A DNA stretch of 64,000 bases from Actinoallomurus sp963850195 (GCA_963850195.1 CAWKKD010000005.1:620001-684000), one strand, 5' to 3'; positions 53,409 to 62,212 are shown, numbered from the stretch's first letter. A program made the numbers and translations. Notes: generated by a model not told the origin, from the sequence alone.

Positions 53409-53690
53409 ATGAAACGACAGAAGCGCATAGCGGTTGCCCTTGCTGGCATCGCCGTCGCGAGTGGGACCACGTTGGCCGCCGGCACGGCGACCGCATCCAC
53501 CCAGATCAGCAGTGGAAGCATTGCCTCCGCACCTGGCGGCACGGCATCCGCCGGTCTCACCACGAATCTGCTCGATCGGTGCTATTGGCGCCACGGCCGC
53601 TGGCACTGCCGTTACGGCGGCGGGTACGACCGTCACCACGGCCGGTATGACCGCCACCACGGTCGCTGGGGCGACGGCCACGACTGGTAA
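53409..53690 (+). CDS. Small secreted His/Gly/Arg-rich protein, 93 aa
   Basis: A 93-residue protein with a signal peptide (basic start, IAVALAGIAVASGTTLAAG, cleavage near residue 30). The mature end is unusual: CYWRHGRWHC followed by repeats of YDRHHGR and WGDGHDW. The two cysteines could form a small loop, and the histidines could bind metal; both are guesses. A strong ribosome site GAGGAGGTAACTTCC precedes the ATG, and a perfect hairpin follows. Family not recognised. Confidence 0.75.
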   Translation: MKRQKRIAVALAGIAVASGTTLAAGTATASTQISSGSIASAPGGTASAGLTTNLLDRCYWRHGRWHCRYGGGYDRHHGRYDRHHGRWGDGHDW

Positions 53691-53717
53691 CCCGGACGCA
53701 GAAATCGGCCACCGATC

Positions 53718-53746
53718 GGCTCCTCCTCGCGGTGCGAGGAGGAGCC
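53718..53746 (+). terminator. Strong hairpin terminator
   Basis: A perfect 13-bp stem GGCTCCTCCTCGC (53718-53730) with its complement at 53734-53746 and a GGT loop, 28 bp after the secreted-protein stop. Confidence 0.8.
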
Positions 53747-53877
53747 TCCGGTCGTTCGAAGCCGGTCGTCCGCCCCTGACGAAGGAGCCTGCGTCGGGGT
53801 CCGGCGGAGTGCCCCGCACCGCGATCCCATCGGCCTGACGGGGGTGTGCGCCGAAAGGTCTGGGGCCCGCGCCGCGG

Positions 53878-54678
53878 TTACCGGGGGTCGGCTGGGCGGG
53901 CGGCGATGAGGTCCGGGTCGGGGGTGTCGGGGAAGCAGCGGGCGGTCGCGCCGCCGTCGACGGCGATGCTCTGGCCTGTGACGAAGGACGCCTCGGGCGA
54001 GAGCAGGAACGCCACCACGTTGGCGACGTCCACAGGTTCGCCGACGCGACCCAGGGGGTGCAGCGTCGCTACCGCGGCCAGTCTCGAGGCCGGGTCGTCG
54101 ACCTGGGCGAGGACGTCGTTCATGTTCGTCGTACGGATCGCGCCCGGGGCTACGGCGTTCGCGCGGATGCCGGCCGGGCCGTATTCGACGGCGACATAGC
54201 GCGTCAGGCCGTCGATGCCGCCCTTGGCCGTGTCGTAGGCGGCCCAGCCGGGGAAGGCGGCGCGGCCGTGGATGGAGGACAGGTTCACGATCGATCCGCC
54301 GGAGCGTTGGGCCAGGAAGGTCGTCACGGCCTGCTGGCAGCCCCAGAAGGTGCCCATCAGGTTGACCGAGAACAGGCGCTCGATCTCCTCCTCGTCGGGT
54401 GCGTGCAGCGACCCTTGCAGCATCAGGCCGGCGTTGTTGACCCAGCCGCCGAGGGTGCCGAGTTCGGCGGCGCGTTCGGCGGCGGCGCGCAGGATCGTAC
54501 GGTCGCTGACGTCGCCGATCAGGACGTCGCCCGCGTCGCCCAGCGCGGCGCGAGCGTCCGCTCCGCGTGCGGGGTCGAACTCGATGCCCACGACCGCCCA
54601 GCCGGCGGCGGCCAGGACCTCGAGGACCGAACGGCCGATGCCGGCGCCGCATCCGGTCACCACGGCACTGCGGGTCAT
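53878..54678 (-). CDS. Short-chain dehydrogenase/reductase
   Basis: A 266-residue classical SDR: cofactor site TGCGAGIG near residue 9, NNAG at about 81, and catalytic S-Y-K with YDTAKGG (Y and K of the motif). The family C-terminal GQSIAVDGG is present. It oxidizes or reduces a sugar or sugar-acid hydroxyl by context. Last gene of the minus-strand operon after GH42, with a 15-bp gap. Confidence 0.9.
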   Translation of the reverse strand: MTRSAVVTGCGAGIGRSVLEVLAAAGWAVVGIEFDPARGADARAALGDAGDVLIGDVSDRTILRAAAERAAELGTLGGWVNNAGLMLQGSLHAPDEEEIERLFSVNLMGTFWGCQQAVTTFLAQRSGGSIVNLSSIHGRAAFPGWAAYDTAKGGIDGLTRYVAVEYGPAGIRANAVAPGAIRTTNMNDVLAQVDDPASRLAAVATLHPLGRVGEPVDVANVVAFLLSPEASFVTGQSIAVDGGATARCFPDTPDPDLIAARPADPR

Positions 54679-54693
54679 CGCGTCACTTCCTTA

Positions 54694-56838
54694 CTACTCG
54701 GGCGACCAGCGGAAGATCGCGTAGCGACCCTCGCCGATCTCGGCGGTGAACTGCGACGCGGCGACCGGCCACGCGACGCCGGTGGCCAGGTCCGTCACCT
54801 CGCCGCCGCCCGCGCTCTCCAGCGGCGCGCCGGTGAACGTCACGGTCGCCGAGGGTCCCTCGTTGACCACGAACAGCACCCGGTGCGCCCCGGCCGTGCC
54901 GTAGCGCCACTGCAGGATCTCACCGTCCGGCAGGTCGCAGGTCAGCTCGGACAGGCCTCCGGCGGTCGCGACGACGTGCCGGACGAAGGCGGGCAGGTCG
55001 CTCGGGGTGCCGTCGGGGACGATCGGGGTGCTCGGGCTGCCGAGGTTGCTGGACGTGATGACGGCGTGCGCCAGGCCGACGAACGAGCCGATCGAGATGA
55101 CCCGGCCCGCGCCGACGTCGCGCCGTACGACCAGGGCGCCGTGCCCAGAAGACGCCAGCACCTCGCCGCCCTCCGGCTCTACGGGCTCGGCCCAGTTCGC
55201 CAGCGGCAGCTCACCGGTGAATCCGTCGACGGAGCAGGTCACCGAGGGCGAGCCGATGACACGGCGGCCGAGGCTGCGGATGCCGAGTCCGGAGGCGAAG
55301 GGGCGCTCCTCCGGGTAGCGGTAGAAGCCGAGGGCGTCGTAGGCGTCCGCCTCGGACTCGACGATCAGGGTGCCGCCCGCGCGTACCCAGGCGGCCACTT
55401 CCACGGCCAGGCGCGGGTCGACGATCAGCGGCCACGGCATGACCAGCACCCGGTACGCGGACAGGTCGCCGTAGTGGCGTGACTCGACCACGTCGTAGGG
55501 GATCTGGGCCTTCTCCAGCGCGACCAGGTAGCCCCACATACTGCGGGTGGCCTGCGTGCTCGGCGTGCCGTACTGGGCCCAGTCGAGCTGGTACGCGCTC
55601 GGCTCGTAGACGACGCCGACGCGGGCCGGGGCGGGTTCGTACGCGTCGACGAGGTCGGTGTGGTCGCGCAGGATCTCACCGGTGTGGGCGAGTTCGTCGA
55701 GCCGGTCGGCCGCGTGGCCGTCGGCGCCGGTGATGCCGAAGCCGGAGGACTCGCGGCTGAAGACCTCGTCGCGCCAGCACCAGAAGTTGACCGCCTTGGC
55801 GCCGCGGCCGACGGCGTTCCACAGCCAGCGCTGCTGGAGCCGTCCGGGCACGGACTCCTGGACCTCGAGGCCCATGCGGGCCGAGCCGCCCTGCAGCTCG
55901 CCGACCCAGTACAGCTTGCCCTTGTTCGGGGAACGCGCGGCCTCGATGCGCGCGCCGAGGTCCAGGGCCGAGTCGCGGAACCACAGCGGGAACAGCGAGC
56001 TGCCGAAGCCGTCGAGGAACTCCAGGTAGTCCCAGTCGTTGCCGCGCGACAGCTCCTGCTCGTACTCGACGCGCATCCGGGTGCTGGCGGAGTTCATCGC
56101 GTGCGCGACGATCAGGTGGTCGGGGTCGGCCCCGCGGATGATGGAGTGGCGGAACGCCATGTGCTCGCGCGACCGCCACGTCAGGAACGCCGAGAACTCC
56201 ATCAGGTCGGTCCAGATGCGGCCCGGCAGCTTGCCGGGGAACACGTCGTCCCAGGAGCAGTACTTGCGCCTCCACGCCTCGTTCAGCCCGTCGAGGTCGC
56301 CGTACCTGCGTTCGAGCCAGGCGCGGAACTCCTTCAGCGTGCTGGGGCAGTAGCAGACCCACCCGTCGGCCTGGACCGCCCAGCGGGTCTCGTTCCACAG
56401 GTCCCAGGCGGCCAGGTTGCCCGCGCCGGCGTACTGCTCCCCCAGCGCACGCAGGAAGCCGCCCATCGCCTCCCGCATGCCGGGGTGGTCGGTGCAGCCG
56501 CCGGGCGTGAGGCCGACGGTGCACTCGACGCGCGGGCTCGACACGACGACGCGGCCCATGTGGTCGATCATCTGCGCGTCGGGCAGCTCGCGCGGCACCC
56601 AGAACGGCTGGATCTCGGCGATGATGTTGATCACTACGTCGAGCCCCGCCGCGGCGGCCTCCTCGACGAGCAGGTCATAGTCGTCGAACTCGTACTTGCC
56701 CGGTTCCGGCTCGATCCAGCCCCAGCAGGCCCACAGGTAGGCGGTGTTCAGGCCCGCCGCCTTCATCGCCCGCAGGTCCTCGTGCCAGCGGCGTCGGTCG
56801 GGGAAGGGCGGGCGGAAGTACTGGGCGGCGAGGATCAC
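54694..56838 (-). CDS. GH42-type beta-galactosidase
   Basis: A 714-residue glycoside hydrolase. The N-terminal TIM barrel carries the acid/base E150 in AAWDLWNET and the nucleophile E314 in YWVGELQGG. A trimerization-type flavodoxin-like domain (about 420-620, VLVMPWPLIVDPRL...GGTLIVESE) and a small beta domain follow, as in GH42. No signal peptide, so it acts inside the cell on a taken-up disaccharide or glycoside, releasing a beta-linked galactose-like sugar. Its start lies 79 bp after the E1-beta stop, with a 57-bp palindrome between them. Seen: motifs and domain order. Inferred: substrate class. Confidence 0.9.
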   Translation of the reverse strand: MILAAQYFRPPFPDRRRWHEDLRAMKAAGLNTAYLWACWGWIEPEPGKYEFDDYDLLVEEAAAAGLDVVINIIAEIQPFWVPRELPDAQMIDHMGRVVVSSPRVECTVGLTPGGCTDHPGMREAMGGFLRALGEQYAGAGNLAAWDLWNETRWAVQADGWVCYCPSTLKEFRAWLERRYGDLDGLNEAWRRKYCSWDDVFPGKLPGRIWTDLMEFSAFLTWRSREHMAFRHSIIRGADPDHLIVAHAMNSASTRMRVEYEQELSRGNDWDYLEFLDGFGSSLFPLWFRDSALDLGARIEAARSPNKGKLYWVGELQGGSARMGLEVQESVPGRLQQRWLWNAVGRGAKAVNFWCWRDEVFSRESSGFGITGADGHAADRLDELAHTGEILRDHTDLVDAYEPAPARVGVVYEPSAYQLDWAQYGTPSTQATRSMWGYLVALEKAQIPYDVVESRHYGDLSAYRVLVMPWPLIVDPRLAVEVAAWVRAGGTLIVESEADAYDALGFYRYPEERPFASGLGIRSLGRRVIGSPSVTCSVDGFTGELPLANWAEPVEPEGGEVLASSGHGALVVRRDVGAGRVISIGSFVGLAHAVITSSNLGSPSTPIVPDGTPSDLPAFVRHVVATAGGLSELTCDLPDGEILQWRYGTAGAHRVLFVVNEGPSATVTFTGAPLESAGGGEVTDLATGVAWPVAASQFTAEIGEGRYAIFRWSPE

Positions 56839-56855
56839 AGCGGCTCCTGAGAACT

Positions 56856-56912
56856 AGGGCGTGTCTGATAGATCGCGTTCGTAGCCGGACAGGGATTTGT
56901 CAGACACGCCCT
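56856..56912. repeat. 57-bp element with 13-bp perfect terminal inverted repeats
   Basis: AGGGCGTGTCTGA (56856-56868) and TCAGACACGCCCT (56900-56912) are exact inverted copies around a 31-bp centre. It sits 5 bp past the E1-beta stop. It could be a MITE-like insertion-sequence remnant or work as a terminator. No target-site duplication is clear. Confidence 0.6.
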
Positions 56913-56917
56913 GAGGG

Positions 56918-57892
56918 TCACCCGAGCGACGTGCGTACGGTCCCGACGATCCGTTCGACCGACGGGAGGACCAGGTCCTCCAGGTCGCCGGCCGCGGGGA
57001 GCGGCACGTGGGGCGTGGTGATCCGCACGGCGGGCCCGCGCAACGCCCCGAAGCACTCCTCGGCGAGGATCGACACGATCTCCGCGCCCCAGCCGCACAG
57101 CCGCGGGTTCTCCTCGACCGTGAAGAGCCGTCCGGTGGCCTCGACGGCGGCGATGATCGTGCGCGTGTCGAGCGGTACGAGCGAGCGCACGTCGACGACC
57201 GTGCACTCGATGCCGAGGCCCGACAGCCGGTCGGCGGCCTCGAGGGCGCGCGGCACCATCGAGGCCAGCGAGACGATCGTCGCGTCCGTGCCCTCCCTGA
57301 GGACCTTGGCGACGCCGAGCTCGTCGACGATGTCGCCGTCGGGCACGTCGGCCTTGGTCGCGTACAGCGACTTGGCCTCGAACAGCAGCACCGGGTCCGG
57401 GTCGCGTACGGCGGCGGCCATCAGGCCGACCATGTCCTCCGGCGTGGACGGCGCGACGACCTTCAGCCCGGGGACCGCCATCGCCCAGTTCTCCACGGCC
57501 TGCGAGTGCTGCGCGCCGAAGCGCAGGCCCGCGCCGTTGCCCGACTTGATCACCAGCGGGAAGGAGACCTGGCCGTTGGTCATGTAGCGGCTCTTGGCGA
57601 TCTCGTTGGCGACGATGTCCCAGCACACCGCGAAGAAGTCGCTGAACATGATCTCCGCGATGGGCCGCATACCGGTCATCGCGGCGCCCATGACGGCGCC
57701 GAGGATCGCCTGCTCGGAGATCGGGGTGTCGCGGACCCGGCGCGGGCCGAACTCCTCGAGCAGCCCGACGGTGGTCTTGAACACTCCTCCGGCCGCGGCG
57801 ATGTCCTCGCCGATCAGCACGACGCTCTCGTCGCGCCGCATCTCCTGGGCGATGCCGCGCGCGACCGCCTGCCGGTACGTCAGTTTCGCCAC
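56918..57892 (-). CDS. 2-oxoacid dehydrogenase E1 beta subunit (pyruvate/acetoin type)
   Basis: A 324-residue E1-beta subunit (LTYRQAVARGIAQEMRRD at the start, then GEDIAAAGGVFK with the cofactor-side motif, and the transketolase C-terminal domain). With the alpha subunit it forms the thiamine-diphosphate enzyme that decarboxylates a 2-oxo acid or cleaves acetoin. The GTG at 57892 follows GGAGG by seven bases and overlaps the alpha gene by 13 bp. No E2 or E3 gene is seen in this window. Within the catabolic locus it could act on the keto acid or acetoin-like product. Confidence 0.93.
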   Translation of the reverse strand: MAKLTYRQAVARGIAQEMRRDESVVLIGEDIAAAGGVFKTTVGLLEEFGPRRVRDTPISEQAILGAVMGAAMTGMRPIAEIMFSDFFAVCWDIVANEIAKSRYMTNGQVSFPLVIKSGNGAGLRFGAQHSQAVENWAMAVPGLKVVAPSTPEDMVGLMAAAVRDPDPVLLFEAKSLYATKADVPDGDIVDELGVAKVLREGTDATIVSLASMVPRALEAADRLSGLGIECTVVDVRSLVPLDTRTIIAAVEATGRLFTVEENPRLCGWGAEIVSILAEECFGALRGPAVRITTPHVPLPAAGDLEDLVLPSVERIVGTVRTSLG

Positions 57893-58893
57893 GACGAGCC
57901 TCCGTCCGCCCACACGTCCTTCGTCACGATGTCGGCGCCGGCGACCGGGCCGGCCTTGGCCTCCTCGGTCGCCACGTCGACGCGCTCACGTACGTCGGCC
58001 TCGATCGCCTCGAGCGTCGCCTCGGGGACGCCCGAGGCGAGCAGCCGTTCGCGGTAGAACGGCACCGGGTCACGCGCGAGCCACGCGGCGACCTCCTCCT
58101 TCGGGCGGTACGTACCCGGATCGGCACGTGAGTGGCCGCCCTGCCGGTACGTCAGCGCCTCGACGAGGCTCGGGCCCTCGCCGGACCGTGCGCGTTCGAT
58201 CGTCGCGCGGGCGATGTCGTAGACCGCGTCGGCGTCGTTGCCGTCGACCGTGATCGGGTCCAGCCCGTAGGAGGCCGCGCGGTCGGCGGCCGGCCGCGGC
58301 ACCGCCGTCACGGCGGAGATCGGGGTGTACTCCATGTAGAGGTTGTTCTCGCACACGAAGACGACCGGCAGCTTCCAGACGGCCGCGAGGTTGAGCGCCT
58401 CGTGGAAGGCCCCGATGTTGGTGGTGCCGTCGCCGAAGAAGCAGACCGTGACCTGGCCCGTCCCTCGGTACTGCGCGGACCAGGCCGCGCCCGCGGCGAT
58501 CGGCAGGTGGGCGCCGATGATCGCGTACGAACCCATGACGCCGTGCTCGACGCTGGTCAGGTGCATGGACCCGCCCTTGCCCGCCATGAGGCCGTTCTCG
58601 CGGCCGAGCAATTCGGCCATCACCGGCGTCAGGCCGACTCCGCGTGCGAGGGTGTGTCCGTGCCCTCGGTACGTGGCGAAGGTGAGGTCGTCGGGCCGCA
58701 TCGCCACGCCGAAGCCCGCCGCGACTGCCTCCTGTCCGAGGGACAGGTGGGTCGTGCCCTTGACGAGGTTCTGCAGGAACAGGTCGTGGACGCGTTTCGA
58801 GAAGTGCCGGATCTCGAGCTGGCGGCGGTAGAGGTCGAGCCCGACCTCTGTGGAACGCGCCGTGCCGACCGGCTGGTCCGCTTCGATGCCCAT
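57880..58893 (-). CDS. 2-oxoacid dehydrogenase E1 alpha subunit (pyruvate/acetoin type)
   Basis: A 337-residue E1-alpha subunit with the thiamine diphosphate motif FFGDGTTNIGAFHEALNLA...NN and the family region RGHGHTLARG with SMHL. Partner of the beta gene that it overlaps. The ATG 58893 is preferred over the TTG directly before it, as GGGAGG is then spaced correctly. First gene of the minus-strand operon E1-alpha, E1-beta, GH42, SDR. Two GGATCC palindromes lie in its promoter. Confidence 0.94.
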   Translation of the reverse strand: MGIEADQPVGTARSTEVGLDLYRRQLEIRHFSKRVHDLFLQNLVKGTTHLSLGQEAVAAGFGVAMRPDDLTFATYRGHGHTLARGVGLTPVMAELLGRENGLMAGKGGSMHLTSVEHGVMGSYAIIGAHLPIAAGAAWSAQYRGTGQVTVCFFGDGTTNIGAFHEALNLAAVWKLPVVFVCENNLYMEYTPISAVTAVPRPAADRAASYGLDPITVDGNDADAVYDIARATIERARSGEGPSLVEALTYRQGGHSRADPGTYRPKEEVAAWLARDPVPFYRERLLASGVPEATLEAIEADVRERVDVATEEAKAGPVAGADIVTKDVWADGGSSWRN

Positions 58894-58965
58894 CAATCCT
58901 CCCTGCGTGGTCGCCCGTCGTGGATCGGGTTCGCAGCCTGTGGACCTCTGGTCAGCCGCGACGCT

Positions 58966-59040
58966 ATAGGATCCAATTAATGACGGTCAAGGCCATTCGT
59001 ATGCGATATGTCGACTATTGCCGGTAGGCTGGATCCAAAG
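58966..59040. promoter_or_regulatory. Pair of GGATCC-centred palindromes in the E1/GntR divergent promoter
   Basis: ATAGGATCCAATTA (core 58969-58974) and CTGGATCCAAAG (core 59031-59036) are 62 bp apart, the same distance as the pair before the Gfo/Idh gene. Candidate GntR operators that would control the E1-alpha operon. Confidence 0.65.
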
Positions 59041-59183
59041 TCTGTCTCGAGTGGGCGTACGGTCCACGGCCCGGCACGGCGCACGGCGCTTACCGTCGGT
59101 GAACCGCCGTCTAGTAGCTGATTCCGTGTTGATTTGCGGAGAAGACGCGGAAAATGACATCGATGGCGCGCCTGAGCGACCGG

Positions 59184-59195
59184 TAGGATCCGATC
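59184..59195. promoter_or_regulatory. Third GGATCC palindrome, at the GntR start
   Basis: GTAGGATCCGAT (core 59186-59191), 40 bp upstream of the GntR start codon; a likely autoregulation site. Confidence 0.5.
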
Positions 59196-59225
59196 TGCCG
59201 GCCCGAATCGATGAGGAGGTACGCC

Positions 59226-59921
59226 GTGCCGCGTGGAAGTCACCAGAGCGCGTCCACGGATCCGGACACCGGGGGTTACCAGCCGATGGCGCAGGCCGTC
59301 GCCCAGAACATCCGGCAGGCGATCTTCGACGGCACCCTCAAGCCGGGCGAGCCCGTACGGCAGGAGGCCTTCGCCAAGGAGCTCGGCACGAGCCGGATCC
59401 CCGTGCGCGAGGCGCTGCGTCAGCTCGAGAGCGAGGGCCTGGTCAGCATCCGGCCGCACGCCAGCGCGCGCGTGGCCATCGTCGACTTCGACGAGTGCAT
59501 GGAGCTGTACAAGATGCGCGAGCGCCTTGAGCCGCTCGCGTTCGCCGAGAGCACCAAGTGCCTCACCGAGGAGCAGATCGCGTACGCGGCCTCGCTCTGC
59601 GAGCGGATCGACTCGCTGACCGACGACCCCGCGGCGTGGATCGACGCCGACCGCAGGTTCCACCTGGCGTGCTACGCGGGCCTGCCGTTCAAGCGCCTGC
59701 TCCGCGCCGTCGAGGGCTACTGGAACGTCACGCAGCAGTACCGCCGGATCGTGCTCGCGACCTTCAACGAGCACGACTTCGTCTCTTTTCAGGCCGAGCA
59801 CATGCTGATCGTCGACGCCATGCGCAGCCGCAACCTGCGGGCCGGTGAGGACCTCGTACGCATGGCCATCGAACGCGCCCGGCTGCGGCTCGAGCAGAAC
59901 CGCCACCTCTTCGACGTCTGA
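59226..59921 (+). CDS. GntR-family regulator, FCD type
   Basis: A 231-residue FadR-type regulator. Winged helix at about 25-90 (MAQAVAQNIRQAIFDGTLKPGEPV, SRIPVREALRQLESEGL) and an all-helical FCD effector domain at about 100-225, with metal-ligand-type residues in DADRRFH and HMLIVDAM. Members of this group sense sugar acids and other carboxylates and usually repress. GTG 59226 is used, because AGGAGG lies inside the frame extension that starts at 59211. Divergent to the E1 operon, with palindromes in between. Likely master regulator of the catabolic locus. Confidence 0.92.
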   Translation: MPRGSHQSASTDPDTGGYQPMAQAVAQNIRQAIFDGTLKPGEPVRQEAFAKELGTSRIPVREALRQLESEGLVSIRPHASARVAIVDFDECMELYKMRERLEPLAFAESTKCLTEEQIAYAASLCERIDSLTDDPAAWIDADRRFHLACYAGLPFKRLLRAVEGYWNVTQQYRRIVLATFNEHDFVSFQAEHMLIVDAMRSRNLRAGEDLVRMAIERARLRLEQNRHLFDV

Positions 59922-60093
59922 GAGCCGCATCGGGGCCTGCCTCATGGATCCCGTCCGTAGCGAGCGGTGTCCAGGTGGATGCACCGCAAGGCGGAGGAGG
60001 GAGTCAGCCCGGGGTCGGCTGTCGACCGACGACAACGCGGCGGGGCGCCGCTTGGGCGCCGTGTAGTAGGACAGTGGATTCATGAGGTAGGCC

Positions 60094-60816
60094 CTAACCA
60101 CTCCAGGTGTAGCCGCCGTCGACGAACAGCGTCTGGCCGGTGATGAACGCCGCGTCGGGTGAGAGCAGGAACGCCACCGCGCCGGCGGCGTCGGAGACGT
60201 CGCCGAGCCGCCCCATCGGCATCCGGTCCGCCAGGTCCACCTCGTCGACCTTGCCCTGGTCGATCAGGTCGTCGAGGAGCGGCGTCCTGGTCCAGGTGGG
60301 GCCGACGGCGTTGACGCGGACGCCCGACGCGGCCCACTCGACGGCGAGTACGCGGGTCAGCCCGACGACGCCGAACTTCGTGGCCGTGTACGCGGCGCGT
60401 CCGGGCAGCGCGCGGACGGCGGCGATCGAGGCCAGGTTGACGATCGCGCCGCCCGTGGGCATGTGCCCGACCGCCATGCGGCAGGCGTAGAACGTGCCGC
60501 TCAGGTTGACGTCGACGACGCGCCGCCAGTCCTCGACGTCGAGGGTCGCGGTCGGGCCGGTACGGGTGATGCCGGCGCTGTTGACCAGCCCGTCGATCCG
60601 GCCGTACCGGTCCGCGAGCGCGGCGAAGGCCTCCTCGAGGGCGGCGGGGTCCGTGACGTCGGCGATGACGTGGTCGCAGCCGAGCTCGCCCGCTGCGGCG
60701 CCGACCGCCGCCGCGTCGTGGTCGAGCAGGACCACGTTCCAGCCGTCGCGCACCGACCGCGCGGCGACGCCCAGGCCGATCCCATTGGCGCCGCCCGTGA
60801 CGACGAGCGTCCTCAC
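60094..60816 (-). CDS. Short-chain dehydrogenase/reductase
   Basis: A 240-residue SDR with TGGANGIG (residues 7-14), NSAG, YTATKFG catalytic Tyr/Lys and the end ITGQTLFVDGGYTWSG. The GTG at 60816 overlaps the stop of the enolase-type gene (GTGA), so the two are coupled. In sugar-acid pathways an SDR oxidizes the 2-keto-3-deoxy acid made by the dehydratase, which fits here. Confidence 0.9.
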   Translation of the reverse strand: MRTLVVTGGANGIGLGVAARSVRDGWNVVLLDHDAAAVGAAAGELGCDHVIADVTDPAALEEAFAALADRYGRIDGLVNSAGITRTGPTATLDVEDWRRVVDVNLSGTFYACRMAVGHMPTGGAIVNLASIAAVRALPGRAAYTATKFGVVGLTRVLAVEWAASGVRVNAVGPTWTRTPLLDDLIDQGKVDEVDLADRMPMGRLGDVSDAAGAVAFLLSPDAAFITGQTLFVDGGYTWSG

Positions 60817-62015
60817 GGCGCGACCGGGGCCCGGACGACCGCGTCCGCGGCCGTCAGCGCGTGGTGCCGTACGGCGTGCGCACGTACGGCCGGCCAGTCG
60901 ACCTCCAGCCCGAGCCCGGGTGCGGACGGCGCGTCGATGACGAGCGTCCCGGTCTCCTCGGCGAGCCGCAGGCCGGGGGTACGTACGAACCTCGAGGAGG
61001 TGTCCCAGCGGCTGCCGTCCTCGAACATCTCCAGCGGGCCGCAGCCGGGGTGGGCGAAGACCACGTGGCGGTGCAGCTCGGGGTAGACGTGCGTCGAGAT
61101 GGCCACGCCGCGGCGCCTCGCGTGGTGGTAGAGCGGGGCGAACCCGGTGAACCCGCCGCAGCACGTGAGGTCGAGGCGCAGCACGTCGACGGACCGCCGA
61201 TCGAGGAGCGTGTGCAGCGTACGGGCGTTCGTGACCTCGTCGCCGACGCCGAGCGGGACGTCGATCGCCTCGTGCAACCGGTGCAGCCGGTCCGTCTCGT
61301 GCCCGTGGATGGGGTCCTCGACCCAGGCGAGCCCCAGGTCGGACCACGACCGCGCCTGCGCGACGCCCTCCCGCAGGTCGGTCCAGCCGTGGTCGATGTC
61401 GACGGTGAGGGCGACGTCGTCGCCGGCCAGCGCGCGGGTGAGCCGGAGGCGCCGCATCAGCTCGGCCGGGTCACCCGAGTTGGCGATCTTCAGGGCCGGG
61501 TAGCCCTCCGCGGCGCGGCGCGCGAGGCGTTCGGCGAACCCCTCGTCGCCCTCCCCCGCCATCGGGTACCCCTCGACCAGCATGACCGGCGCGCTCGGCC
61601 GGTCGCCGCCGAGCAGGCTCCACACGGGCAGGCCCGCGACGCGACCTTTGACGTCCCACGCGGCGATGTCGAGGAGGGACAGGGCGCGCTGGAGGAGACC
61701 CTCCGGCGCGTGGTGGACGAGTTCGCCCGCGCAGGAGGCGGCCAGCGCCGCGGTACGTGACACGTCGCGTCCGAGCGCGCGCGGCGCGACCATCTCGGCG
61801 AGGACGACGTCGACGGGCGCGCCGCGGGCGAGCGCGAACGCCAGGCCCTCGACCCCGCCGGCGGTCTCGATCCGCAGGACGGTGTAGTCGCGCTGAGCTA
61901 TGACGTGCCGGCCCAGCCGGAACGGCTCGGGTAGGGCGAATACGCATTTCCAGATGTCGACCCGGCTGATCACGTCCGCCTCGTCGTCCGGTCCTGCCGT
62001 GCGAGAGCGAATCAC
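60813..62015 (-). CDS. Enolase-superfamily sugar acid dehydratase / racemase-like enzyme
   Basis: A 400-residue mandelate racemase-group enzyme. Metal and acid/base residues can be seen: K176 in ALKIAN, D206 in TVDIDHGW, E233 in WVEDP, E260 in VGDE and H309 in STHVYPE. The usual KxK pair has alanine in its second lysine place, so the chemistry may differ from mandelate racemase. Dehydration of a sugar acid to a 2-keto-3-deoxy acid fits the neighbours (lactonase, SDR). GTG 62015 follows GAGGGGG; longer frames have no conserved start. Divergent to the alcohol dehydrogenase gene. Confidence 0.85.
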   Translation of the reverse strand: MIRSRTAGPDDEADVISRVDIWKCVFALPEPFRLGRHVIAQRDYTVLRIETAGGVEGLAFALARGAPVDVVLAEMVAPRALGRDVSRTAALAASCAGELVHHAPEGLLQRALSLLDIAAWDVKGRVAGLPVWSLLGGDRPSAPVMLVEGYPMAGEGDEGFAERLARRAAEGYPALKIANSGDPAELMRRLRLTRALAGDDVALTVDIDHGWTDLREGVAQARSWSDLGLAWVEDPIHGHETDRLHRLHEAIDVPLGVGDEVTNARTLHTLLDRRSVDVLRLDLTCCGGFTGFAPLYHHARRRGVAISTHVYPELHRHVVFAHPGCGPLEMFEDGSRWDTSSRFVRTPGLRLAEETGTLVIDAPSAPGLGLEVDWPAVRAHAVRHHALTAADAVVRAPVAP

Positions 62016-62094
62016 CCGTCCCCCTCGTCGATCGTGGTCCATCGGCGGTCTCACCGGCTCCCGCGGTCAGGACACGAGCACTCACGAGCCAGTA

Positions 62095-62178
62095 TGGGAT
62101 CCATTTATTTCGAGTCAAGGGGTTCAAAGCCTTGAAAACGGCAGCTCCTTGACAGCTAATAACGCTGTCGGATCCAAT
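62095..62178. promoter_or_regulatory. Pair of GGATCC-centred palindromes in the dehydratase/ADH divergent promoter
   Basis: TGGGATCCATTT (core 62097-62102) and TCGGATCCAATG (core 62170-62175), 73 bp apart, between the divergent dehydratase and alcohol dehydrogenase genes in an AT-rich stretch. Candidate GntR operators. Confidence 0.6.
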
Positions 62179-62212
62179 GATCCGCACCGATCGGCCGAGC
62201 GAGGAGGCATCG

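Noticed and set aside
59936..60070. GGATCC at 59946 as another operator
   Set aside because: It lies just after the GntR stop between convergent genes and lacks the flanking A/T positions.
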